The notes beneath the pieces are model-generated. The model was not told the DNA's origin. It saw only the letters and a program-made list of their open reading frames with translations, and ran no database searches. This document shows, in pieces, positions 24,968-31,682 of a stretch of DNA of 34,973 bases; within the stretch, counting starts at the first letter, position 1, and the number at the start of each line of letters is the position of its first letter. The position numbers were made by a program, and so were the translations under genes. The stretch comes from Acidobacteriota bacterium (GTDB taxonomy: Bacteria; Acidobacteriota; Terriglobia; UBA7540): NCBI GenBank assembly GCA_003225365.1, contig QHZN01000226.1, positions 1-34,973 on the forward strand, written 5' to 3'.

Positions 24968-25894
24968 GTGAGGTGTTCTGTGGGTTCGGAGCCAGTTCCG
25001 CAAGGCCAAGATCAACCGCCGGCAGTGAAGGGACCTGAACCGGCAGGGCCTCAAGAACCGCCCGCAAGAAGGGGGAAGGTTCTGGCCGGCGTATTACTTT
25101 CGTTAGCGGCGGTGGTGGGCCTCTATCTTATTAACCGCTACTGGATCCGTCCGGTGACCTCCTTATCCGTCAAGGCGACGGAGGCGGCCGGGAACCGCGT
25201 GATGGCCCCGGAATTTTCGCTAACGGACATTGACGGGCACAAGCTCGACTTGGCCGATTACAGGGGCAAAGTCGTCTTGCTCGACTTTTGGGCGACCTGG
25301 TGCGGCCCCTGCCGAATTGAGATTCCAGGTTTTGTCGAGCTCGAAAACCGCTATCGCGACCAGGGGCTGGCTGTCATCGGAATCTCTCTCGACGACAGCG
25401 TTGACCCAGTGGGGCCGTTCTACAAGGAATTCCGGATGAACTACCCTGTGGCGCTGGGAGACAACAAGCTCACCGCGCTCTACGGCGGCATCTACGCCAT
25501 GCCTACCACGTTCCTTATTGGCCGCGACGGCCGCATCTACCGCAAACACTTGGGTGCTAGCGACGTTTCTGTTTTCGAGGAGGAAATCAAAGAACTACTC
25601 GCCGCCAAAGGGAAAGAGGAAGTCAAAGGGTTCCAGACGTATGGAAGACCCGCGTCGGGGGAGCAAGTCGAGGTCAGCACTCCGGCAGAGGTGAACTCGG
25701 AAGTGCCCGGGGTTGACCTGACAGGTCTCACCCGGGCGCAAGTGGAACAATATAAGAAACGGCTCGCCGGAATGAAGTGTGACTGCGGGTGCGGCCGGAA
25801 CGTGCTGAATTGCCGGAAGGAAGACTCCTCTTGCCAGGTAAGCCGCAAAATCGCCAAGGATGAGTTGGCGAAATCCACCAAGTCCAAGGCGTAG
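24968..25894 (+). CDS. Membrane-anchored TlpA-like thioredoxin with Cys-rich tail
   Basis: A 308-residue protein with a Pro-rich cytoplasmic N-terminus, one transmembrane helix (about 38-59, VLAGVLLSLAAVVGLYLI) and a periplasmic TlpA/AhpC-type thioredoxin domain (about 75-215). The active site is WATWCGPCRIEI (Cys about 112 and 115), and the cis-proline loop is GIYAMPTTFLIG. The tail (about 250-308) carries an extra module, CDCGCGRNVLNC followed six residues later by another Cys, identical in spacing to one in the protein encoded at 26541-26972. A TACAAT -10 box ends 8 nt before the GTG at 24968; a second GTG at 24980 is also possible. Likely accepts electrons from CcdA and reduces cytochrome-type or metal-binding partners. 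Confidence 0.9.
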   Translation: MRCSVGSEPVPQGQDQPPAVKGPEPAGPQEPPARRGKVLAGVLLSLAAVVGLYLINRYWIRPVTSLSVKATEAAGNRVMAPEFSLTDIDGHKLDLADYRGKVVLLDFWATWCGPCRIEIPGFVELENRYRDQGLAVIGISLDDSVDPVGPFYKEFRMNYPVALGDNKLTALYGGIYAMPTTFLIGRDGRIYRKHLGASDVSVFEEEIKELLAAKGKEEVKGFQTYGRPASGEQVEVSTPAEVNSEVPGVDLTGLTRAQVEQYKKRLAGMKCDCGCGRNVLNCRKEDSSCQVSRKIAKDELAKSTKSKA

Positions 25895-26029
25895 GCGGTG
25901 GGTCCGCGACGATGATCTTCCGCCGCCCCTCTTGCGGCCGGCCGGGCGTTCGCCGATTGATGAGGAAGGCCGGGTACCGAAAACATGGTGAAGCGCGAGG
26001 GTCGCGAGTGCGCTGTGGAGCGCGGAGGA

Positions 26030-26569
26030 ATGAGCGCGAAGGGAGCGGGGTTTGCGCTGGCCCTGGCGGCGATGGCGCTTGCGGTGAGAGCCGATAACCG
26101 GCCGCCCCAGGTCCAGGCGTGCATAGTGCTCGCGACGGATGCCGTGCACGCCGGGTCAAAAGTCAAAATGGCAGTGGTCGCCGAGGTTCCTCCCGGCTTC
26201 CACATCAACGACCACAACCCCACACTCGAATACTTGATCCCCACCGAAATCAAGATCACGGCCTCGACTCCGCTGAGCGTCGAAAGTGTCTTCTACCCGC
26301 GGGGCGACCCTCGGAAGTTTACGTTCGAAGACAAGCCCTTGTCGGTCTACGCAGGGACGGTCGTGATCGGTGCGCTCCTCGAGGTCTCAACTTCGGCCGC
26401 CCCGGGTGAGTACAGTTTACAGGGCAAAATCTCCTATCAGGCCTGCAACGACCAGGCCTGCTTCCCTCCGGCGAGCGCACCGGTGACCTTGAAAGTGAAG
26501 GTGGTGGGAGAGAAAGTCCGCCTCAAGCCAGTGAACCAGGATGTCTTCCGGAGAGCCAGCTTCAAGTGA
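26030..26569 (+). CDS. Stand-alone DsbD N-terminal (alpha) domain protein
   Basis: About 179 residues, with a signal peptide (GAGFALALAAMALAVRA) and an immunoglobulin-like DsbD-alpha domain. The diagnostic parts are PPGFHINDHNP, the strand block YPRGDPRKFTF and the redox segment SYQACNDQACFPP with its Cys-x4-Cys pair. In E. coli DsbD this domain passes electrons from the transmembrane part to DsbC and CcmG; here it is a separate secreted protein next to CcdA and a TlpA thioredoxin. The ATG at 26030 puts the signal peptide at the N-terminus and has GGAG nine bases upstream. An in-frame ATG at 25985 would add 15 charged residues. Overlaps the next gene by 29 bp in another frame. Confidence 0.82.
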   Translation: MSAKGAGFALALAAMALAVRADNRPPQVQACIVLATDAVHAGSKVKMAVVAEVPPGFHINDHNPTLEYLIPTEIKITASTPLSVESVFYPRGDPRKFTFEDKPLSVYAGTVVIGALLEVSTSAAPGEYSLQGKISYQACNDQACFPPASAPVTLKVKVVGEKVRLKPVNQDVFRRASFK

Positions 26570-26972
26570 CGCCGCGGGTCCCTCCTTTCGGCCGGAACCT
26601 CCGGCCGGCCGCCGGCGGGTGGTTTGGGCCGCCGCGGCGCTCGGGTTTCTCGCCGCCTTCGCATTCTGGGTGAACGCTCCCCAACCGCATTTCGTTCCCG
26701 CCCCGCTCGACGCCGCAGGTCCCGTGTGCTCAAGAACCGCGCGCGTCTTTACCCCCACGAACGCCACGGAAATTCCGGGGCTCGACGCCCCGGTGCTTTC
26801 GCCGAAAGAAATGGACCGCGTCATCTACCGCGCGAACATGGAAGCTTGTCGCTGCGGTTGCAAGTTGAGCCTGGTCGCCTGCCGAATCAATTATCCTTCC
26901 TGCGCGACGTCCCCGGAGCAGCTCAAGAAACTTGCCGAGGAAGCCCGCGCTCGAGCGAGGACAGCAAGATAG
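26541..26972 (+). CDS. Membrane-anchored protein with CxCGC Cys-rich motif
   Basis: A 143-residue protein of unknown function. Residues 1-25 are polar, a single transmembrane helix lies at about 27-44 (VVWAAAALGFLAAFAFWV), and the periplasmic part carries the motif C-R-C-G-C-x6-C-x6-C at 103-121 (ACRCGCKLSLVAC, then C121). The same spacing occurs in the tail of the TlpA-like protein two genes upstream. The motif could bind a metal such as copper or zinc, or form redox pairs with the neighbouring thiol proteins; both are inference. It overlaps the end of the DsbD-alpha gene by 29 bp, implying translational coupling. C63 stands alone outside the motif. Confidence 0.75.
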   Translation: MSSGEPASSDAAGPSFRPEPPAGRRRVVWAAAALGFLAAFAFWVNAPQPHFVPAPLDAAGPVCSRTARVFTPTNATEIPGLDAPVLSPKEMDRVIYRANMEACRCGCKLSLVACRINYPSCATSPEQLKKLAEEARARARTAR

Positions 26973-27093
26973 CCGCCTGCGGCCTTCGTGCTCGGACTGG
27001 GCCATCAATGCGACTTTAAGGCCCCGATGGACAAGGGCGAAAAAAGGGTCTCGCGCCTGCGTGATTGCTGAGCGGCGCTAAGGCAAGGCGGGC

Positions 27094-27122
27094 TTTACCT
27101 GGGGAAGGGGCCTCGTTATTAT
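27094..27122 (+). promoter_or_regulatory. Promoter of the phosphodiesterase gene
   Basis: TTTACC (27094-27099), 17-nt spacer, TATTAT (27117-27122). The spacing is ideal, and the -10 matches five of six positions. The predicted start gives a leader of about 34 nt before the ATG at 27163. Confidence 0.45.
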
Positions 27123-27162
27123 CTCGGGTGCGGTCGACAACGTTCGGCCGCGCGAGCCTCGG

Positions 27163-27747
27163 ATGAACGTTGGTGTGGTGTCGGACACGCACGGTTATTT
27201 CGACCCGAGATTGAAGGAGCTTTTTTCGGGTGTGGCGGCCATCTTGCACGCGGGCGACGTCGGGTCCGATGAAGTTCTCGACGAACTCTCCCGGATCGCT
27301 CCCGTGCATGCCGTCATGGGCAATGTGGATCCGGATTCCCTCGGCCTTCCCCTCAGCCGGACCGTGAATTTCGAGAATACCCAGGTCGAGATCCGGCACG
27401 CCCTCGCCATCCCTCAGTCCGAGCTGGAAGAGTGGTCGGATATCCAGCTTCTGGGCAAAATGCAACCCGCGCGGCGCGATGCGTTCCTGTGGGGTTTGGA
27501 GCCTGCCACTCGAGTCGTGGTTTTTGGCCACAGCCATCAGCCCTGCCTGCTCGCCATCGGCAACAGGCTCTTTTTTAATCCGGGTAGCGCCGGCCACAAA
27601 CGCTTTTCGCTCCCGCGCTGCTGCGGAATGCTCGAAGTCTTCCCGCGCGGCGTCCGCGGGTCTATGATCAGCCTGGGGCGACACAACGAGAGGTTGCCGG
27701 CTAAAATCTGGCTGCCCCTCTCCGAATCCACCGAAGAACCAAGTTAA
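27163..27747 (+). CDS. YfcE/MJ0936-type metallophosphoesterase
   Basis: A 194-residue calcineurin-like phosphodiesterase. The metal ligands are in order: SDTHG (D8, H10), HAGDV (D32), GNVD (53-56), H79 in VEIRHA, and GHSHQP (122-125), all as in the YfcE/MJ0936 group of small cytoplasmic phosphodiesterases. The stretch FFNPGSAGHKR near 136-146 (normally NPGS) is the family's substrate loop. Length is normal. Physiological substrate is not known; YfcE enzymes act on small phosphodiesters in vitro. The ATG at 27163 starts directly at the conserved MNVGVVSDTHG. It has its own predicted promoter. Confidence 0.9.
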   Translation: MNVGVVSDTHGYFDPRLKELFSGVAAILHAGDVGSDEVLDELSRIAPVHAVMGNVDPDSLGLPLSRTVNFENTQVEIRHALAIPQSELEEWSDIQLLGKMQPARRDAFLWGLEPATRVVVFGHSHQPCLLAIGNRLFFNPGSAGHKRFSLPRCCGMLEVFPRGVRGSMISLGRHNERLPAKIWLPLSESTEEPS

Positions 27748-27891
27748 AGTGGATTCATCTACGGCCTTTTCCGGCTTCCCTTGCCGTCGTTTACCCAAAG
27801 GGCTAGACTGGCGGTGAAGAACAAACCACGAACGACTCAGCGGTCCTCGATGGAACTCCGAAATTGCGCTAAACGGTGCGCGCCATTTTGC

Positions 27892-28440
27892 ATGCTCGGC
27901 CCTCGCGATACAAAGGAGCCGCGCGCGCCGGCGGATACGCATGAGGTGCGCGGTCTCGGCCGTTGCTCCGCGGCTCTAGCCTCATTCCTTCTGCTCCTAG
28001 CCGGGTCCCTCGCCTTCGCGCAGGGCGGTCAGCAAACGACCGAAGATGTTCCGGACGTTTCAGGCGAGTACCATTTCCTTTCGCCCGACGACACTTTGGG
28101 GCTGCTTGAGGAAGATGGAGTGGTCAAAGGTTTCGTGGAGGTTTATCAGGGCGAGGAGGAATCCGATACCATCCTGAGTTATCCCATCACCATCGGGAAG
28201 CGCGCGAAGCAACACGTGGAGTTCAAGACCGCGAAGATCCACGAGAAATACTATCGCTTCTCCGGCACCGTCGAGCGCGGAAAAGGCCGGGGACCGAAGG
28301 ACGCGGACTATCTCCGGCTGGCCGGTGATTTGGGGATTGTCACCGTCAACGGCGAAGACGGAAAGGAAACGGTGGAGCGGCGGCCGGTGGTCTTGAAGTC
28401 CTTGAGCTCGGAGGAAAAGGCGGAACGCCACGTGGATTAA
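27892..28440 (+). CDS. Secreted hypothetical protein
   Basis: No family recognised. The frame encodes a signal peptide (CSAALASFLLLLAGSLAFAQ) followed by a mature domain of about 125 residues. It reads as an all-beta small domain: VSGEYHFLSPDDTLGLLEEDGVVKG, then VEVYQGEEESDTILSYPITIG, KYYRFSGTVERGKGRG and a C-terminal acidic/basic tail. The pattern (an open strand pair, then a polar loop with a repeated Gly) resembles lipocalin-like or stress-induced periplasmic proteins, but this is only an impression. The start is uncertain: TTG 27781, ATG 27850, ATG 27892 and GTG 27946 are in frame, none with a good ribosome binding site; ATG 27892 is a compromise that keeps the signal peptide near the N-terminus. 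Confidence 0.65.
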   Translation: MLGPRDTKEPRAPADTHEVRGLGRCSAALASFLLLLAGSLAFAQGGQQTTEDVPDVSGEYHFLSPDDTLGLLEEDGVVKGFVEVYQGEEESDTILSYPITIGKRAKQHVEFKTAKIHEKYYRFSGTVERGKGRGPKDADYLRLAGDLGIVTVNGEDGKETVERRPVVLKSLSSEEKAERHVD

Positions 28441-28560
28441 GAGTCTCGCACAGCAGAGGGTTCGGAGTGGCGCTGACCAAAGGAAGACGAAGCATTGATT
28501 CTATTCAGAAGATGGCAGATCGACTGGACTACCGGGTGCGCTGGATAGAGCAGTGAGATT

Positions 28561-29028
28561 ATGACGAAAACGACTTGTAGTAAAAGCGACCCCCGGGTGG
28601 CAGAGGCAATCAATCATGCGATCGACCTCAACTCGAAGGGCCATATAGAGCTGGCCGTGCAACACCTGTCGGCTTTGATCGCGGAATTTCCGACGGTAGC
28701 AAGCATACGCGGCTACATTGCATTGTTCCTATTCAACAGCGGTCGGTTTGGCGAGGCAATCGAACATGGCCGGAAGGCCGTTCTATTGGCGCCAAAGTCC
28801 GAGAAGGCATCTCTCATGCTTCATGCGGCACTATGGAGCGCCGGAAAACGTATTGAAGCTCTTGACGAGGTGAAGCGATTTTTAGCCCTGAGACCGTCGG
28901 AGGAATACTCGAAAATGATCAATGAATGGGAACTAGGTGAGGACGACGCCAAGAGCATCGAGTCCGCGATCGAGGCGGCGAAGAGAGCGGTCCGTGAGGA
29001 CAACCAAAAAAAAGGTTGGTTGACTTGA
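28561..29028 (+). CDS. Tetratricopeptide-repeat protein
   Basis: A 155-residue helical protein with three or four TPR-like units: [21 protein letters not shown] (about 17-37), [23 protein letters not shown], then [22 protein letters not shown] and [21 protein letters not shown] proteins are protein-interaction scaffolds; no enzymatic residues are seen. There is no signal peptide, so it is probably cytoplasmic. The gene is clearly lower in G+C than its neighbours and uses AT-rich codons, which suggests recent acquisition or weaker selection. Its end runs through an A8 tract and overlaps the beginning of a kinase/TPR tail remnant (29025-29147). It may be what remains of a larger TPR gene. Confidence 0.7.
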   Translation: MTKTTCSKSDPRVAEAINHAIDLNSKGHIELAVQHLSALIAEFPTVASIRGYIALFLFNSGRFGEAIEHGRKAVLLAPKSEKASLMLHAALWSAGKRIEALDEVKRFLALRPSEEYSKMINEWELGEDDAKSIESAIEAAKRAVREDNQKKGWLT

Positions 29029-29147
29029 CGGGTGATAAAGACAAGATCCGCGCGGCCTACCAGGGCTTCCTCGCCCTTTGGAAAGACGCTGACCCCGTCA
29101 TCCCCGTCCTGCGGGAAGCCAGGGCCGAATACGCAAAGCTTCAGTGA
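29025..29147 (+). pseudogene. 3' tail of a lost kinase/TPR gene
   Basis: Read in frame from 29025, 40 codons encode [18 protein letters not shown], then [22 protein letters not shown] before TGA. From memory, the closing WKDADPxIPxLxxAxAEYAKLQ matches the C-terminal end of acidobacterial Ser/Thr kinases with TPR repeats. No start codon with a ribosome binding site precedes it, and the kinase part is absent. It follows the A-run at the end of the TPR gene, so a frameshift or a recombination joining two halves is likely. Confidence 0.65.
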
Positions 29148-29188
29148 AATGGGTCCGCCCGGGGGTTTGTTGAAAAAGTCGATAGGCA

Positions 29189-29319
29189 TGTCATTCTGAG
29201 AAGTCCCGATTCACTTCATCGGGATGACGAAGAATCTCTTGTTTGGCCGCATTCTTCTCTTGAGGCGTGTGGCCATAAAGAATGGATTCTTCTCCCGCGA
29301 CTGCGGGATCAGAATGACA
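29189..29319. repeat. Dispersed palindrome, copy 4 (GTCATTCTGAG family)
   Basis: A 131-bp element with ends TGTCATTCTGAG and GATCAGAATGACA; it holds the same inner GTCCCGAT-type hairpin seen in copy 1. It lies between the kinase-tail remnant and the YprB-like gene end, where it may act as a bidirectional terminator. Confidence 0.8.
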
Positions 29320-29356
29320 GACTTGGACTTGTCACAAGCCTGCTGGAAGCCGTCTA

Positions 29357-30724
29357 CTATAGTCCCGTTTTTCTCTCCAGCCTTTGGCGGCGGCGGTTGA
29401 AGCGATGGAGGAGCGACGAGGGGTGGGGAGACCTACGCAGGCATTCGAGGGCTTCCTCGGTGAAAGCCAGAGCTTGTCTCGGGTCGCGGACCCGGTGCTC
29501 GAAGTGGATGGCCAGCTCTTCGTAAGCATGAATGGCCAAGGGCGCCCTGCCGTCTGAAAGCGCGGGGCTCGAGGGTGGCCTGCCTGCGCGGGCGGGCTCG
29601 CGGCGGATGATCTCCGTCCAGATTTCGACCGCTTGCGCGTGCCGCCGACGCCGCTTGTGATCCGTGGCCTGATCCCAGAGAGCGCGCGTCTCAACGGAAG
29701 CCGGGAGACCGGAGGCGAGCGCCTGCTCCCGGGCCGCAAAGGATTTTTCCGAGTTTCCGGCGCGGCGGAAAATTCGGCTCAGGCTGTAGAGGTCGAGGCT
29801 CGAGTGAGCGGCAGAGGCCAACCGCTCCTCTCCCTGAATCAAGCGCGCCAGCACAACCGCAAGCGCGGCGAGCGAGAGCACATCGAGCGCGTTGTGGTAG
29901 AAGACCTGGGCCAGGCTCCGCGCATCGCCCGAGCGCAGGTAGTCGAAATAAATTCGGGGGATTTCCGAGCCCGCGACGTCGCCCTCGCGCCGAATGTCGA
30001 GCACCTGGCGCTCCAGGTCGGCAAGTGCGCAGCTTTCGAGTCTCAACTTCCACATCTGCCGCGCCGGATGGAGCATGTCCAGATGGACGAGCCGGGGGAA
30101 CGGCAGCTTCATCCGCGCCAGGGTGTAGCGCGTCTCGAGCAGCGGCACGTCGAACGTCTTGCCGTTGAAAGTGACCAAGCCTTCGGCCCGGCCAAGCACT
30201 TCGGCAAGCGCGGCGAGAACCGCCTTCTCCTCCGGATAATCGCGCAGGAAAAATTGCCGGACCACAAATCGGCCGGCTTCCACGGTCGCCACACCGATCA
30301 GGAACGCCACCGTGCCCGTTCCGCCCGCCAGGCCCGTGGTCTCGGTATCGAGGAAAGCGAGGCGCGAGGGTTCGGGCAAGTCCGCCGGGGCCGGCAAGCT
30401 CAGCGATCCCGTGCCGTTCCGGGCGGGGCGGAGGAAGATGTTGAGCGCCTCGAGGCTTGCACCCGCGATGTCGCCGATGCGCAGGCTCCCGTAGGGCCGC
30501 CCGAAAGGCAGGGCCTGGCGCGCCACGAAGAATTCGCCAAAATCGTTTTGTTCCGTCCGTCCCTCCACGTATTCTTCAATCCCGCGTGGGGCCCGATCGG
30601 CCGGGAGCTGCTTCCGCCTCTGCGCGCGCCGCGCGAGGTACGCGAGCTCGCGGTCGAGCACCTGCTCGCGCGCGCTCTTGGCTGCGGCGTTTTTTATAAG
30701 GCGAAGCTTCTCTTCAAGGCTCAT
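29357..30724 (-). CDS. YprB-like RNase H-fold exonuclease
   Basis: A protein of about 455 residues with a DnaQ/RNase H-like nuclease domain in its middle. The key acidic residues are present: FLDTETTGLAGGTG (D126 and E128 from this start), the second block VTFNGKTFDVPLLETR, the third block RLVHLDMLHPARQMW, and the closing YHNALDVLSLAALA. The C-terminal 130 residues are helical and TPR-like (HSSLDLYSLSRIFRRAGN, LAIHAYEELAIHFEHR). In Bacillus, YprB is paired with the helicase YprA; here the YprA-like gene lies two genes upstream on the same strand, with a deacetylase between. The ATG at 30722-30724 is preferred; a TTG at 30748 would add eight residues. Confidence 0.85.
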   Translation of the reverse strand: MSLEEKLRLIKNAAAKSAREQVLDRELAYLARRAQRRKQLPADRAPRGIEEYVEGRTEQNDFGEFFVARQALPFGRPYGSLRIGDIAGASLEALNIFLRPARNGTGSLSLPAPADLPEPSRLAFLDTETTGLAGGTGTVAFLIGVATVEAGRFVVRQFFLRDYPEEKAVLAALAEVLGRAEGLVTFNGKTFDVPLLETRYTLARMKLPFPRLVHLDMLHPARQMWKLRLESCALADLERQVLDIRREGDVAGSEIPRIYFDYLRSGDARSLAQVFYHNALDVLSLAALAVVLARLIQGEERLASAAHSSLDLYSLSRIFRRAGNSEKSFAAREQALASGLPASVETRALWDQATDHKRRRRHAQAVEIWTEIIRREPARAGRPPSSPALSDGRAPLAIHAYEELAIHFEHRVRDPRQALAFTEEALECLRRSPHPSSLLHRFNRRRQRLERKTGL

Positions 30725-30752
30725 CGTCTGCCGCGTCGGCTTGGGCAAAGCC

Positions 30753-31595
30753 TCATGGTTTGCTCCTGGCTTGTCGGATATATCGGCCGACCTCTTCCAC
30801 CGTCCCCAGCCACACGCCGTTCGCGGGGTCTTTCAAGTATGCGGACAGCTCCTCCAGCGCTTTGACATCTGTAACCTGGTATCCTCGCTTCCCGATCTCA
30901 TGGCCGACGAAGATCACCCAGCGTCCCTCCTTGATGGCCTCATCCACAATCGGTTTCATTTGCGAGAAATCCATCCCGTCGAATGCCGTTCCCATGGCCT
31001 GGGCGAGATCGCACACGCTCGGATCATTCGCCGATTCGTCCAGATAACCTCGCCCGACGACGAACCGGTCGGCGACCAGGGGAACATAGCTTCGCACATC
31101 GAGCCCTCTTCCGACGAACTTCTGCCCGCACGGATAGGCGAAGGTCTTCGGAGTCACTCCGAGTAATTTCTGGATTTGCGCATTCGCGCCGTCCAGTTGC
31201 GCCATCATCATCTGAAGGTCGTAACTTTCGAGCGCATTGTCGAGGGAGAAGGCGTAGTTGGCGGTGCAGGGATGAGTCATCGTGTGATTGGCGATCTCGT
31301 GGCCGTCCGCGACTGCTTGCTTCCAACCTGCCAGGCGTCGCTCGATGTTGTTGGACTCTAGGAAAAATGTGGCTTTGATTCCAAGCCTTCGGAAAAGATC
31401 CAGCCCCGTATCCACCTGGCTTAAGCGCGCATCGTCAAAGCTCAAGCTGACTGCCGCGCGCTTCCCCTCTGGCCATCGGAACGAGTGATGGGCATGTTCC
31501 TGGCCGGCCTGTGAACTCTGCTCTGCCCGTGCCGGAACATTCGTGCCGATCACACAGCAAACAGCAAAAGGTGCCAGCCGTCTCATTGTCCCCAT
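30753..31595 (-). CDS. Secreted polysaccharide deacetylase (NodB fold)
   Basis: A 280-residue protein with an N-terminal signal peptide (RRLAPFAVCCVIGTNVPARA). The NodB motifs are complete: motif 1 SFDD (D54, D55), motif 2 HEIANHTMTHP with metal histidines H104 and H108, motif 3 TFAYPCGQKF, and a late VIFVGHEIG (motif 5 type). It should remove N- or O-acetyl groups from a surface polysaccharide or peptidoglycan, metal-dependent and outside the cytoplasm. The ATG has GAGG upstream. It stands between the YprA-like helicase and the YprB-like nuclease, with its stop about 30 nt before the nuclease ATG; a role with them is not implied by its function. Confidence 0.88.
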   Translation of the reverse strand: MGTMRRLAPFAVCCVIGTNVPARAEQSSQAGQEHAHHSFRWPEGKRAAVSLSFDDARLSQVDTGLDLFRRLGIKATFFLESNNIERRLAGWKQAVADGHEIANHTMTHPCTANYAFSLDNALESYDLQMMMAQLDGANAQIQKLLGVTPKTFAYPCGQKFVGRGLDVRSYVPLVADRFVVGRGYLDESANDPSVCDLAQAMGTAFDGMDFSQMKPIVDEAIKEGRWVIFVGHEIGKRGYQVTDVKALEELSAYLKDPANGVWLGTVEEVGRYIRQARSKP

Positions 31596-31682
31596 CGCTT
31601 TACCTCGGAAATCATTGGGATACGGTCTCTAATCAAGTCTTCGCCAACCTTCCCGTCGCCGGCGGAGGCTGCTGGCAACGGA

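Noticed and set aside
18184..28511. Shared 13-mer TTCTATTCAGAAG at 18184 and 28499
   Set aside because: A 13-base match is expected by chance in 35 kb. Nearness to kinase-related DNA at both places is suggestive but not evidence.
28467..28556. 29-codon frame just before the TPR gene
   Set aside because: GTG start with a poor ribosome binding site and no recognised motif. It ends 4 nt before the TPR start, so it could be a leader peptide or a fragment of a lost gene, but neither can be supported.
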